This document shows, one piece after another, positions 1 to 9,503 of a stretch of DNA of 64,000 nucleotides. Numbering within the stretch: position 1 is the stretch's first letter; the number at the start of each line of letters is the position of its first letter. The DNA is taken from contig OX365943.1 in NCBI GenBank assembly GCA_947243795.1, forward strand, positions 856,919 to 920,918, read 5' to 3'. The notes under the pieces were generated by a model, which saw nothing but the letters and a program-made list of their open reading frames with translations, had not been told where the DNA came from and made no database searches. Source of the DNA: Saccharomyces uvarum. Taxonomy: Eukaryota; Ascomycota; Saccharomycetes; Saccharomycetales; Saccharomycetaceae. A program made the position numbers and the translations under genes.

Positions 1-1289
1 GCGTGCCCAGTCGAGGTCGACCTAGAGACGAGGAGATAGTTTCTGTTCAATATGATTTTGATTTCCAAGAGACAGCTCGTCTGCCCGCTTCTTCTTCTTC
101 TTCCTCACCCACACCACCACCAATGCCCACCAGGCGCAGCCGTGTTCAAGTAATTGAAGATGAAGAGAAACCAATGCTCCCAACAAGACCTGCTAAAGTG
201 GAAGCCGTCGAACGCCCGCTACGAAGGATCACTAAGCCGGAATTGCCGGTGCCTGAGCCTGTCAAGCCCAAACCGCCTGTTTCACGTTCCACGAAGCCGA
301 CAAGCTTTCTAAACTCTTTGCAAGACAATAAGTTAACAATGGCAAATAGTCATGGTTCAGAAGTGGAGACTCCTACGAAAATAGTAAAGAACTCTCACAT
401 TGATTACCTGGATTCCATACAATTAAAACCAGCCACTTTATCACCTACAATAAAAAGTAAGCCCAAGCCTACCCCCCCTTCTCCACCAGCGAAAAGGCTT
501 CCCAGATCTGAAAGTTTTATTAATTCTGCATTGAATTCGAACTTAAAGGCAACATCTAATCCCTCTTTACCTGAAAAACCTCAGGAACTACGAAATGCAA
601 AGCTGAACGCCCAAAGGGCGAAACCAAGCATACCGCCAAAGAAAGTAGAGCTAAACCTCGTGTTGCCTGACTTACGTCCTGTAGAAACTTCTTCAACGAA
701 ACAAAAATTCGAACACTCCATCGATTTACCTAAATTAAGATCCAGTAGCCGTAACGGCAAGAAACAAGAAGAGGATAGCATTCCAGAAGCAATTAAAAGC
801 ATTCAAAACTTAAAAAAGACAAAACATGAAAAGCCTGTAATTCCACAGAAGAAATCATTCTTAGCCAACGGCCTAAAACCTACATCAGTTAAAACCGGCG
901 ATGATGTGAGCAAGCTAAAAATTAATGAGCCGGAAGCTCTTTCGCTGAGAAATAATCTTAAAAAGAGCCCCCCAAAAGCACCAGAACGTAAGATTTCCAT
1001 GCCAGAAGCATTACGAAGAATCGAATTAATGAAAAAATCGAAAACTGAGCCTGCGCTGGAGCCTGCGAAGGAACTTAGTATAAACGCAAGATTGGATGCA
1101 ATAATTGCGTCCAAGAATTTGAGGTCAGCCAATACTGTACCGGAGTTTAACAGTGTTAAAACCAATGCTAAGACTTCTAACGACGTTAGTGTATCCAAAG
1201 GGGACGTAGCAAAGGCAACGAAACCCCTGGTTCACTTCAACAAAAATAGGACCCGTGGTCCCAGAAGAAAACCTCCAACACACGTATGA
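1..1289 (+). CDS. BSP1: BSP1, actin patch adaptor, 5'-truncated by window edge
   Basis: C-terminal ~428 codons of the Bsp1 orthologue (576 aa in S. cerevisiae); the N-terminus lies outside the window, and the first whole codon (position 3) is GTG, so it is not a start. Bsp1 is a cortical actin patch protein that links synaptojanins Inp52/Inp53 to the actin cytoskeleton and acts in cytokinesis. The visible part is low-complexity and disordered: Ser and Pro runs near positions 88-125, many Lys/Pro-rich PxxP-like stretches, and a basic tail reading RTRGPRRKPPTHV, the region that in this protein carries the capping-protein-binding motif. Order with YPR172W and VPS4 matches S. cerevisiae YPR171W-YPR173C. 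The identity call rests on many shared blocks such as HIDYLDSIQLKP and SIDLPKLRSSSRN. Confidence 0.95.
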   Translation, partial: VPSRGRPRDEEIVSVQYDFDFQETARLPASSSSSSPTPPPMPTRRSRVQVIEDEEKPMLPTRPAKVEAVERPLRRITKPELPVPEPVKPKPPVSRSTKPTSFLNSLQDNKLTMANSHGSEVETPTKIVKNSHIDYLDSIQLKPATLSPTIKSKPKPTPPSPPAKRLPRSESFINSALNSNLKATSNPSLPEKPQELRNAKLNAQRAKPSIPPKKVELNLVLPDLRPVETSSTKQKFEHSIDLPKLRSSSRNGKKQEEDSIPEAIKSIQNLKKTKHEKPVIPQKKSFLANGLKPTSVKTGDDVSKLKINEPEALSLRNNLKKSPPKAPERKISMPEALRRIELMKKSKTEPALEPAKELSINARLDAIIASKNLRSANTVPEFNSVKTNAKTSNDVSVSKGDVAKATKPLVHFNKNRTRGPRRKPPTHV

Positions 1290-1526
1290 ATACGCGGCTC
1301 GCTTCTGTATTGTACCTATGCGCAAGCACATATAATGTAATAATAAATAATACGATAACCTAATATTTGTATCTGTCCAGTTATTACCGTCACTTCCCAC
1401 GTTAAAATAATAGCAATTCTCCCCTTATGAATATGAAGAAATATATATAATTTGTTCTATGCACTCTTTTACTGGAAACAACAACAGCAAACATTAAGGT
1501 CATCCACACTTGCAAATATCACTATC

Positions 1527-2132
1527 ATGGCTTGGACTAGCACATTACCGGAGCACCTATTGAATCTGATCAAGAATTCCAAGTATGTTCACGTGGCTAC
1601 CTGCTCTAAAGAGTGTATCCCCTCAGTTGCATTGATGAACTATATCTACGTACCAGGTGAAAAATTGTTTGGCCAAACGGACATCAAGAACGACTACATT
1701 ATTTTTGTTACTCCTGAGAATACGCAAAAGTTTAATAACATCAAGGAAAACCCCAAAGTGGCTTTACTGTTTCATGATTGGATCATCGCCAATAATTTGT
1801 CAGTAGGGAAGGAAAGCATATCCGAGACTCCAACCCCAACACCCGTTCCCCAAGACGAACAACGCCAAAGCAAGCTTTTGAATTTGTTGCAGGAGCTTAA
1901 CCAAGCTGAATTGAACCAGATGAGTGCGTCTATCGGGGGCCAAACTGAAATCATAGATCCAGGAAGTGAAGAATCAAAATACTATAAGGACTTAATACTA
2001 AAGGCTAATCCTGATGCCAGAGCCTTTATATTTGAAGAAAACACTGCTGTTATAAAAGTTAGAATTGATAACGCTAGAGTGTCCAATAATGAGAACAGAA
2101 CAATGTTTTTAAGCAACGAAAAAAGTTCATAA
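1527..2132 (+). CDS. YPR172W: YPR172W orthologue, FMN-binding split-barrel (PNPOx-like) protein
   Basis: A 201-aa protein similar to S. cerevisiae YPR172W (200 aa) and its paralogue YLR456W, members of the pyridoxamine 5'-phosphate oxidase-like flavin-binding family. The physiological substrate is not established. The opening MAWTSTLPEHLLNLIKNSKYVHVATCSK is the family start (low-energy helix, then the first barrel strand), so I chose the ATG at 1527. An in-frame codon at 1452 would add 25 residues that look like translated leader. The blocks IPSVALMNYIYVP and NPKVALLFHDW fit the split-barrel core, and the middle (about residues 95-120, Pro/Thr/Gln-rich) is a loop insertion. It lies 237 bp downstream of BSP1 and converges on VPS4. 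Confidence 0.9.
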   Translation: MAWTSTLPEHLLNLIKNSKYVHVATCSKECIPSVALMNYIYVPGEKLFGQTDIKNDYIIFVTPENTQKFNNIKENPKVALLFHDWIIANNLSVGKESISETPTPTPVPQDEQRQSKLLNLLQELNQAELNQMSASIGGQTEIIDPGSEESKYYKDLILKANPDARAFIFEENTAVIKVRIDNARVSNNENRTMFLSNEKSS

Positions 2133-2270
2133 TCATAGCAAGAAACTCACTCTCCCTTTCCTTTTTTATCTTTATCTGTTTTGCATAATTTTCATTTATA
2201 TTTAATTTTTCTGTTTTTTCTTTTGACGTACACAAAAAAATCTACATTAATACATTAATTAATTGACTAG

Positions 2271-3584
2271 TTAGTTACCTTCTTGGCCAAAATCTCTTGT
2301 GAACTGTTCTTGTTTCAGTAGATCATCCTCGTTAACGGTAGGTCTTGTCGACTTGATGGCCTTCAAGAAATCCTTTATGGTAAGATCGGGTTCTTTTAGT
2401 TCGTCAGCTTCAATATCAGTCCAACTCATTTCAATGGCCTCATCATCACCTGGAGAGCACGGCGTTAGTTTCTTTGAATCGTCTTCCTCTGTGGAGACAT
2501 CCTTAAAATGAGTGGCGCCCTGAATCTTCCTTATTGGCTGCATCAGAGCATCTTTTACCACCACGGCAATATCACTCCCGGAATAACCTTCAGTCATCCC
2601 ACCCAAAGTTCTATAATCTTCTTTGGTCAATAAGCAGGGGGTGTCGCCGACGTTAATCTCGAACATAGTGGTTCTTGCCGCTAAATCTGGCAATGGTATG
2701 TATATTCTTCTTTCGAATCTTCTTCTGATGGCACTGTCTAGTTGCCATGGAATATTCGTGGCACCGAGGACCAATACGCCTTGGGAGTCATTTCCTACGC
2801 CATTCATTTGTACTAGCAACTCGGTTTTAATTCTTCTACTTGCTTCACTTTCCCCTTCACCTCTGGTCCCTGTCAGCGCATCAACTTCATCAATGAAGAT
2901 GATAGAAGGCTTGTTTTCTCTAGCCATGGCAAACAACTGTTTCACCAGTTTTTCAGATTCACCCATCCATTTGGAGACCAAGTCACTAGAACTAACACTG
3001 AAGAAAGTAGAATTGGCCTCTGTAGCCACAGCTTTCGCCAAGTACGATTTACCCGTACCTGGTGGTCCGTATAATAAAATCCCTGAGGTGGGCTTACGAT
3101 TACCTTTGAATAAATGTGGGAACTTCACAGGTAAGATAACGGCTTCCTTAAGAGCCTCTTTAGCTCCTTCCAGCCCAGCCACGTCTTCCCATTTGACATT
3201 AGGCTTCTCGGATAGGATAGCACTCGATAGAGCACCCCTTAGCTTTTTGTTGTCCTCACCGCCGTTATCCTCACCTTCCTCTTGCGAGATTTTCTTATTA
3301 CCACTGGTGGAACCACTACCGGCACTAGGGGACTTTTTCCCCCCACTTGTCTCGTCATTTTCCAAATGTTTCTTCAATTGCTCTGCACGGTTCAGATACT
3401 CTGTGAACTTCGCTCTTATCAACTCCTTCGACTTGGGGTTCTTTTCGTACTTCAAAGCCAACATCAGATAGTCTAATCCGTTGTAGTATGCCGTATAAGC
3501 CTCTTCATACTGTGTTGCTGTGTCCAGATCAATGGCCTTTTGGACCAGCTCTATCCCCTTGCTCAAAAAATCTCCCGTGCTCAT
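2271..3584 (-). CDS. VPS4: VPS4, AAA ATPase that disassembles ESCRT-III
   Basis: 437 aa, exactly the S. cerevisiae Vps4 length when started at the ATG at 3582-3584 ([14 protein letters not shown]). The open frame runs 49 codons further upstream, but that part does not resemble the protein. Vps4 is the ATPase that disassembles ESCRT-III on endosomes and drives multivesicular body sorting. Domains seen: N-terminal MIT three-helix domain (about 1-75), charged Ser/Gly linker (about 75-115), and AAA cassette with Walker A GPPGTGKS (173-180, Lys179), Walker B IIFIDE (228-233, Glu233), arginine fingers in AIRRRF (288-289), and the C-terminal beta-domain and helix. All catalytic residues are present. 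It converges with YPR172W across a 138-bp AT-rich gap. Confidence 0.98.
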   Translation of the reverse strand: MSTGDFLSKGIELVQKAIDLDTATQYEEAYTAYYNGLDYLMLALKYEKNPKSKELIRAKFTEYLNRAEQLKKHLENDETSGGKKSPSAGSGSTSGNKKISQEEGEDNGGEDNKKLRGALSSAILSEKPNVKWEDVAGLEGAKEALKEAVILPVKFPHLFKGNRKPTSGILLYGPPGTGKSYLAKAVATEANSTFFSVSSSDLVSKWMGESEKLVKQLFAMARENKPSIIFIDEVDALTGTRGEGESEASRRIKTELLVQMNGVGNDSQGVLVLGATNIPWQLDSAIRRRFERRIYIPLPDLAARTTMFEINVGDTPCLLTKEDYRTLGGMTEGYSGSDIAVVVKDALMQPIRKIQGATHFKDVSTEEDDSKKLTPCSPGDDEAIEMSWTDIEADELKEPDLTIKDFLKAIKSTRPTVNEDDLLKQEQFTRDFGQEGN

Positions 3585-3780
3585 CGATACTCCATCCACT
3601 ATAGGCTCGCTGTGATGCCTCTTTTGCTTTATCGTATCTTCAACCCATGATAGATCGTCCAATTTCTGAGGTTCTTGTTTTTTTTTCACCCAGCGGGGGT
3701 TGCCCGAAAGCAATGCAATAAATAATATCAAGCAAAATATATGTACAGAAAAGAAACATTGTGGACATAGTGTGGTTATT

Positions 3781-4446
3781 TTATTTGGCCTGGGAAAGAG
3801 ACTCCTCAGTGGGGGATTCTCTGAGGATATTCGTCTGGGGTAGTTTCGGGTACTTTGCGTAAAAGTTAGGGCCCTTGGGGGGCTGCAATGCCGAGAGTGG
3901 TCTTTGGCGAGACTGGAGCGGCGACATGTGGATCGGACTCGAAGTCACTAATGGGTTCACCGCTCTCACTGGAGAGGGTGGCAAAATTTCAGTGGGCTTG
4001 AGGTTGTCCCGTTCAATGTTTTTCATGTCTCTGCGGGACTCGAGGTATCTTTGGTCGATGTTGGCATCGTCCAGCACCGATTGCAGCAAATGGCACTTCT
4101 CCTTGACAAACTGTAGTTCCTTTTGCGTGGATTGTAGTTGCTGTTGTAGTTGCGCGAATTTGGCTTGCCATTGCAAAGGCACACAGTCGTAAGGAGACGC
4201 AGACGAAGAGGCTATGCCTTCTTCTTTGTCCTGGGCGGGTGTTCCCCACACACGTTCCCGGATCATTGCAAACACCTTCGCAACGCTGAACCCAAACGCA
4301 TGCTGCTGAGCCCTTTTCTTCGAGATATTCTTGTAGTTCTTGGAACGTGTCCTCTGCGAAGCGTGCCGGACCTTGCTTCTTTCACGAGATACGGACCCTA
4401 ACTTGCGGTTCTTTTGTGTTCCTGGTGCCTTATCTTGAATTCCCAT
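3781..4446 (-). CDS. CSA1: CSA1 (YPR174C), spindle-pole/nuclear-periphery coiled-coil protein
   Basis: 221 aa, equal to the S. cerevisiae YPR174C product, a paralogue of Nbp1 associated with the spindle pole body/nuclear periphery. The start at 4446 gives [10 protein letters not shown] and matches the family; the frame continues upstream to 4560 without an ATG of its own that fits. The N-terminus is strongly basic (about residues 10-45). A coiled coil lies at about 75-125, in the block [20 protein letters not shown]. The Pro/Ser-rich tail has several SP/TP sites ([17 protein letters not shown]) suggestive of CDK/Polo phosphorylation, which is inference. It is transcribed divergently from DPB2 with 276 bp between the starts. 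Confidence 0.93.
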   Translation of the reverse strand: MGIQDKAPGTQKNRKLGSVSRERSKVRHASQRTRSKNYKNISKKRAQQHAFGFSVAKVFAMIRERVWGTPAQDKEEGIASSSASPYDCVPLQWQAKFAQLQQQLQSTQKELQFVKEKCHLLQSVLDDANIDQRYLESRRDMKNIERDNLKPTEILPPSPVRAVNPLVTSSPIHMSPLQSRQRPLSALQPPKGPNFYAKYPKLPQTNILRESPTEESLSQAK

Positions 4447-4580
4447 TGTGACTCTCAATACCAAACCAACCTTCTTTGCCTTCTCTAGACCTGCACTATC
4501 GTGATTCTGTTCTTTCCATCTCTCTTCAAGATGGAATCCAAAAAAGAAAAAAAGTAACAAAAAAGAGTCGAAATGGCGCG

Positions 4581-4586
4581 ACGCGT
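4581..4586. promoter_or_regulatory. MluI cell-cycle box (ACGCGT) between CSA1 and DPB2
   Basis: An exact ACGCGT palindrome 137 bp upstream of the DPB2 start. This is the MCB site bound by MBF (Mbp1-Swi6), which drives G1/S transcription of replication genes in Saccharomyces. DPB2 is a known G1/S-periodic gene, so the location is as expected. It could also act on the divergent CSA1. Confidence 0.7.
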
Positions 4587-4722
4587 TAATTCCTCGCGTG
4601 AAATAATAGCATGAAATATTTCAGTTGGCCATACTTGGCATGTCCAGAGTTGAGATGCCTTTGGATATCCGGATTGCTTACGTCTGCAAAGTCAAGTCTC
4701 ACAATAAGCATTTGAGCGTGAG

Positions 4723-6783
4723 ATGTTTAGTTCAGGGAACGTTCTGCCTGTGAAAATCCAGCCTCCCCTGCTCAGGCCATTGGCTTACAGAGTTCTGTCA
4801 AGAAAATATGGTCTATCGATTAAGTCCGATGGGTTATCTGCTCTGGCAGAGTTTGTCGGCACTAACATAGGCACCAATTGGAGACAAGGGTCTGCCACGA
4901 TAAGATTCCTCGAGCAATTTGCGACGGTGTGGAAGCAACAGGAAAGAGGACTGTTCATCGACCAAGACGGGGTTAAAGAGGTGATCCAGGAGATGAAAGA
5001 GCGTGAGAAGGCTGAATGGAGCCATGAACACTCTACCCAGCACGGCGATGATATACTGAGGCAGAGTGACGATGACGGCGACGATGACATGCCCATGGCG
5101 GCTGATTCCTCTTTACAAAATGCATTATTATCTTCACCCATTCGAGCCCCCATCGATGAGAACGAACATGACGTTTCTTCCAGGTTAGAAAAATCTAAAA
5201 ACCTGGACTGGAGGGACTATTTCAAAGTTATCAATGCTTCACAGCAACAAAGGTTCTCATATAATCCCCGTAAAATGCAGTTTATTTTCGTTCCAAATAA
5301 AAAGGAGAATTTATTAGGCAGTAGTACGGGATTTCTACCTGATATTACAGATAAAGTACAAATGTTTCTGACAAGATATTATCTCACCAACGATAGAGTC
5401 ATGAGAAACGAGAACTTCCAAAACAGCGACATGTTCAATCCATTGTCCTCTATGGTGTCGCTACAAAACGAACTGTCCAGTGCAGGCCAAAACCAGCAAT
5501 TCAATAGCATGAATATCACACCAATTAAGAATTTGCTAGGTAGAGATGCTCAAAATTTTTTAATATTGGGCCTCTTGAACATGAACTTCAAGGGCAATTG
5601 GTCAATAGAAGATCCTTCTGGCTCTGTAGAAATTGACATTTCACAAACTATCCCTACACAGGGCCATTACTATGCACCAGGTTGCATGGTTCTTGTAGAA
5701 GGTATATACTACTCGGTGGGGAATAAATTCCACGTCACTTCCATAACTTTACCTCCTGGTGAAAGAAGAGAAATTACATTGGAGACCATGGGTAACTTGG
5801 ATCTTCTAGGTATACATGGTCTCTCCAATAACAACTTTATTGCTCGTTTGGACAAAGATTTGAAAATCAGATTACATCTATTAGAAAAGGAATTAACCGA
5901 CCACAGATTCGCTATTCTCGGCGCTGATTTATTCTTGGATGATTTGAGAATTATAACTGCACTGAGTAAAATATTACAAAAGTTGAATGATGATCCGCCA
6001 ACATTGTTGATTTGGCAAGGTTCCTTTACTTCAGTCCCCGTTTTCGCCTCAATGAGTAGTCGGAACGTAAGTAGTTCAACCCAATATAAGAACAATTTTG
6101 ATGCTTTAGCTACGCTACTGTCGCGATACGACAATTTGACTGAAAGCACCACAATGATATTCATTCCAGGCCCTAATGATCTGTGGGGGTCAATGATCTC
6201 ACTTGGGGCGAACGGCATATTACCGCAGGATGCTATTCCTAGTGTGTTTACTAAAAAAATGAACAAAGTTTGCAAAAATATTATCTGGAGTTCAAACCCA
6301 ACAAGGATAGCGTACTTATCGCAAGAAATAGTACTTTTCAGAGACGATTTGACTGAAAGATTCAAAAGACACCATTTGGAATTTGCATTTAATGAGAGTG
6401 AAGAATCATATACTGATAGCACTAATTCGATAACCAAAGATACTGATATCGTGCCAATCGATGAATTAGTGAAAAATCCAGATCAACTACCACAAAAAGT
6501 TCAAGAATCAAGAAAGCTCGTGAAAACTATATTAGACCAAGGCCATTTATCACCCTTTGTTGATTCTATACGCCCAATTTCTTGGGATTTAGATCATACT
6601 TTAACACTCTGCCCCATACCATCCACATTGATCCTATGTGACACTACGTCAGCACAATTTGATTTGACGTACAACGGCTGTAAAGTCATTAACCCTGGAA
6701 GTTTTATTCACAATAGACGTGCGAGGTATATGGAATATATTCCATCCACAAAGAAAACTATACAGGAGGAAATATATTTCTAA
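4723..6783 (+). CDS. DPB2: DPB2, DNA polymerase epsilon subunit B
   Basis: 686 aa (689 in S. cerevisiae). Essential non-catalytic subunit of leading-strand polymerase epsilon; its N-terminus binds GINS and so ties the polymerase to the CMG helicase. Visible layout: N-terminal helical domain (about 1-95), an acidic variable linker (about 105-160), then the B-subunit core with an OB fold (about 270-370, including TQGHYYAPGCMVLVEGIYYS) and a calcineurin-like phosphoesterase fold (about 390-650, with ILGADLFLDDLRI, IFIPGPNDLW and NGCKVINPGSF). As in other B subunits, the phosphoesterase metal ligands are not conserved. The start is the first ATG of the frame. Only 62 bp separate its stop from the end of convergent BET2. 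Confidence 0.98.
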   Translation: MFSSGNVLPVKIQPPLLRPLAYRVLSRKYGLSIKSDGLSALAEFVGTNIGTNWRQGSATIRFLEQFATVWKQQERGLFIDQDGVKEVIQEMKEREKAEWSHEHSTQHGDDILRQSDDDGDDDMPMAADSSLQNALLSSPIRAPIDENEHDVSSRLEKSKNLDWRDYFKVINASQQQRFSYNPRKMQFIFVPNKKENLLGSSTGFLPDITDKVQMFLTRYYLTNDRVMRNENFQNSDMFNPLSSMVSLQNELSSAGQNQQFNSMNITPIKNLLGRDAQNFLILGLLNMNFKGNWSIEDPSGSVEIDISQTIPTQGHYYAPGCMVLVEGIYYSVGNKFHVTSITLPPGERREITLETMGNLDLLGIHGLSNNNFIARLDKDLKIRLHLLEKELTDHRFAILGADLFLDDLRIITALSKILQKLNDDPPTLLIWQGSFTSVPVFASMSSRNVSSSTQYKNNFDALATLLSRYDNLTESTTMIFIPGPNDLWGSMISLGANGILPQDAIPSVFTKKMNKVCKNIIWSSNPTRIAYLSQEIVLFRDDLTERFKRHHLEFAFNESEESYTDSTNSITKDTDIVPIDELVKNPDQLPQKVQESRKLVKTILDQGHLSPFVDSIRPISWDLDHTLTLCPIPSTLILCDTTSAQFDLTYNGCKVINPGSFIHNRRARYMEYIPSTKKTIQEEIYF

Positions 6784-6845
6784 ATAATGCATTTAAATAA
6801 AGAAAAATTAATACTATCGAAGAAGAACGGGCAATGCCCATCTAT

Positions 6846-7817
6846 TTATGGATATTTTTTAAACTTGGCTGTGATGGAGCTTGGCATACAATATACAGGA
6901 TCTACTGGAACTAGGTCATCGTACCCCATTAAACTTAGACCAGCAACCCCAAAGACAGTATGGAAAACATCAACTTCATTTCCAGGTCTATCACTTATTC
7001 CGCCCTTTTTCTCATCTTGACAATTTAGTATGAACCCAGTCAGTTTCTCGTAATTTATCCAGTCCAGTCTATCAATAATAGCCAATGAAGATAAAACCCA
7101 CCAACTGTAACAGACATCAGGTAGTTTACTTGGCCTACCGTTCAATCCACCTTCTGGTAATTGCCGTTCGCAAAGCCACCATCCAATCTCTTCTAATTGA
7201 TCATGACTTAGCTTGTCTAACTTGTTGGCAATAGCCAAAGCACCAAGACACGTAAATACTTGCGCTGCGTGTGATTCAGCACTAGGGCACAATCCAAACC
7301 CGCCGTCAAAATTATAACACTTTAGTACAAATTCCACCGCAAGATCAACCACTTCCTGCGTCAACTCACCCAAAATTGACAGCGCACTCAACGCCGTGTA
7401 AACAAATCTTGTATCGACTTCACCAAACCTGTCACCTTGAAATGAGCCATCTTCCAATTGGTTGCCACGAATAAATGCAACCAATCGAGTTTTACGCTCT
7501 TCGCCAAGAACATCTAAAGCATCATACGTGGCCAAAATCTGCACCCCAGACAATGTAGTCAATAAATGTGCATCATGCCTTGGAAATGGTGCAAATGCGC
7601 CATATTTATCGTCCCAGCAGCTGAGTACAAACGATATGACCTCGTCTTTTGCAAATGTCTCCGGAGAATCAAGCATACATAGGGCTGTGAGCCCCCAATA
7701 CATCCCATTTAAACGAAGATGTTCCGTGAGCCAGTATTCAAAATTGTGTTTCTTGGTATCTAGTGATTCAATGTAACGAATATGTTTCTCCTTAAGCAAC
7801 GCAGGTAGTCCCGACAT
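6846..7817 (-). CDS. BET2: BET2, beta subunit of Rab geranylgeranyltransferase (GGTase II)
   Basis: 323 aa from the ATG at 7815-7817 (MSGLPALLKEKHIRYIESL), against 325 aa in S. cerevisiae. An in-frame ATG at 7850 would add 11 residues and cannot be excluded. With Bet4 and the escort protein Mrs6, Bet2 attaches geranylgeranyl groups to the C-terminal cysteines of Ypt1, Sec4 and other Rabs, an essential step of vesicle traffic. It has the alpha-alpha barrel of prenyltransferase beta subunits with repeated GGF/GSF turns (DGSFQGDRFGE, DGGFGLCP, EGGLNGRP, GGISDRP). The zinc ligands are visible as Asp and Cys in LPDVCYSWW and His in DVFHTVFG. The protein ends KKYP, two residues short of the S. cerevisiae tail. 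Confidence 0.96.
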   Translation of the reverse strand: MSGLPALLKEKHIRYIESLDTKKHNFEYWLTEHLRLNGMYWGLTALCMLDSPETFAKDEVISFVLSCWDDKYGAFAPFPRHDAHLLTTLSGVQILATYDALDVLGEERKTRLVAFIRGNQLEDGSFQGDRFGEVDTRFVYTALSALSILGELTQEVVDLAVEFVLKCYNFDGGFGLCPSAESHAAQVFTCLGALAIANKLDKLSHDQLEEIGWWLCERQLPEGGLNGRPSKLPDVCYSWWVLSSLAIIDRLDWINYEKLTGFILNCQDEKKGGISDRPGNEVDVFHTVFGVAGLSLMGYDDLVPVDPVYCMPSSITAKFKKYP

Positions 7818-8049
7818 CTCGACAAACTTTGAGTTGGGTGGGTAATACACATTACTATTGGGAATAGCGCTTGTATACCACTTAATGTCTTAATACTATT
7901 ATTATTGCTATTACCAGTTAGACGTCACTCGCCACGAATATGTTAAATATGAAGAATAAGTCATTATAAGCTTACTACATGATCTCCAATTGACAATTCA
8001 CAGCAAAACTGAGGCTCATATTCGATGACAGTACTTGGCCAAAAGGGGT

Positions 8050-9447
8050 ATGAATAAAGGTGTTTCATTTGAGAATCTCCCAGTGGATTTGCAACATAAG
8101 AGCGTTACACAAGATGAAAGCACCGCTGATATATTAAGCCAGTTACCACATGAACGCTTACAAGATGTCCTTAAGAAGGTGCCAGAAGATGACCTTGAAG
8201 TGAGAAAAGTATTATTGTTATTGAAACAGCCAGAAGTGGTAGAGAATGAAGATGTGCAGCAGAGAAGGACACGATTGGCTGAAGCGCTGATAACTGACGA
8301 AATTGATCCCGCTGGTATTCCGAATACGGCAGAAGTAAATACTGATGAGGAAGACGAGGAAGAAGACGAGGAATTTTTTACACCAGCAACTTCTGAGCTC
8401 ATCTCTGCCAGAAAATTTCTAGTAAAATATTCATTAGAGAGATCTCGAAAGAGGTTACAGGCAGAAATGCAAAGGCACCAAAATTTCAATACAAAAAAAG
8501 AGTTACTTAGTCGACGTGCGGAATTAGACCGTATGGCAAATTTAGAACTTGCTGGCTCTCAGGTAGTATCTACTAGGCCTATATCAGCCGTTTCTTTATC
8601 GCCGGATAATGATTATATCGCAACTGGTAGTTGGGCAGGTGATGTTCGCATATTGAATTCTCAAACGCTACAACCGTTAGCACAGAAACTCGATTCTCAC
8701 GTGGGGAAAATTGGGGCTGTACAATGGCATCCTGAATCAAACAATCAAATAATTTCATGCGCGGAAGATGGACTCATCAAAAACTTCCAATACTTAAACG
8801 AGGAAGGGGACTTACGATTATTGGGGGATCTTGTGGGACACGAAAGACGTGTTTCTGACTTGAAGTATCATCCCAGTGGTAAATTTATAGGCAGTGCGTC
8901 TCACGATATGACTTGGAGGCTCTGGGATGCTTCCACGTATCAAGAGCTTCTATTGCAAGAAGGCCATGCCAAGGGTGTGTTTTGTTTGTCTTTCCAATGC
9001 GATGGGTCTCTTGTTTGCAGCGGTGGAATGGACTCTCTTGCGATGATATGGGACATACGATCTGGAAATAAGGTGATGTCTCTAACCGGACATTCAAAAC
9101 CCGTCTATACTGTGGATTGGTCAACAAACGGATATCAAGTAGCCACCGGTGGTGGTGATGGATTGATCAATGTTTGGGATATCAGGCAACGAGATGGTGG
9201 TCAAGTACACCAAATTTTGGCACACCGAAACATCGTTACTAAAGTTCAATTCTCAAAAGACGATAATGGCAAAAAACTCATATCTTGTGGTTATGATAAC
9301 CTGATTAATGTATATAGTAGTGATAATTGGTTGAAAGTGGCAAGCCTGGAAGGTCATACTGATAAAATTATCAGCTTGGATATTTCAAATGACTCCAAAT
9401 ATTTAGTGAGTGGTGGTTGGGACAGGTCAGTCAAAATCTGGAATTGA
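8050..9447 (+). CDS. PRP4: PRP4, U4/U6 snRNP WD40 splicing factor
   Basis: 465 aa, the S. cerevisiae length, when started at the ATG at 8050 (MNKGVSFENLPVDLQHK). An ATG at 8035 in the same frame adds five residues (MAKRG), so the choice rests on family length. Prp4 is a stable component of the U4/U6 and U4/U6.U5 snRNPs and is needed before the first splicing step. The N-terminal third is helical and acidic (DEEDEEEDEEFFTPATSEL, about residues 98-116) and contains the Prp4 motif. The C-terminal two thirds form a seven-bladed WD40 propeller with recurrent GH...D...W[DN] units (SASHDMTWRLWDAS, GGMDSLAMIWDIRSG, GGWDRSVKIWN). It converges on HDA3 with a gap of 56 bp. Confidence 0.97.
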   Translation: MNKGVSFENLPVDLQHKSVTQDESTADILSQLPHERLQDVLKKVPEDDLEVRKVLLLLKQPEVVENEDVQQRRTRLAEALITDEIDPAGIPNTAEVNTDEEDEEEDEEFFTPATSELISARKFLVKYSLERSRKRLQAEMQRHQNFNTKKELLSRRAELDRMANLELAGSQVVSTRPISAVSLSPDNDYIATGSWAGDVRILNSQTLQPLAQKLDSHVGKIGAVQWHPESNNQIISCAEDGLIKNFQYLNEEGDLRLLGDLVGHERRVSDLKYHPSGKFIGSASHDMTWRLWDASTYQELLLQEGHAKGVFCLSFQCDGSLVCSGGMDSLAMIWDIRSGNKVMSLTGHSKPVYTVDWSTNGYQVATGGGDGLINVWDIRQRDGGQVHQILAHRNIVTKVQFSKDDNGKKLISCGYDNLINVYSSDNWLKVASLEGHTDKIISLDISNDSKYLVSGGWDRSVKIWN

Positions 9448-9503
9448 TTGTGTTAGGATGTCTATTCGAGATTTACTTAGCTTTTTGTTTAGTATTGCAT
9501 TAT

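Noticed and set aside
2623-3471. 282-codon open frame antisense to VPS4
   Set aside because: It lies wholly over the conserved VPS4 coding sequence and has no family features; antisense shadow.
7818-8049. Counterpart of the dubious S. cerevisiae ORF YPR177C between BET2 and PRP4
   Set aside because: No conserved open frame in the intergenic space; the S. cerevisiae entry is itself considered dubious.
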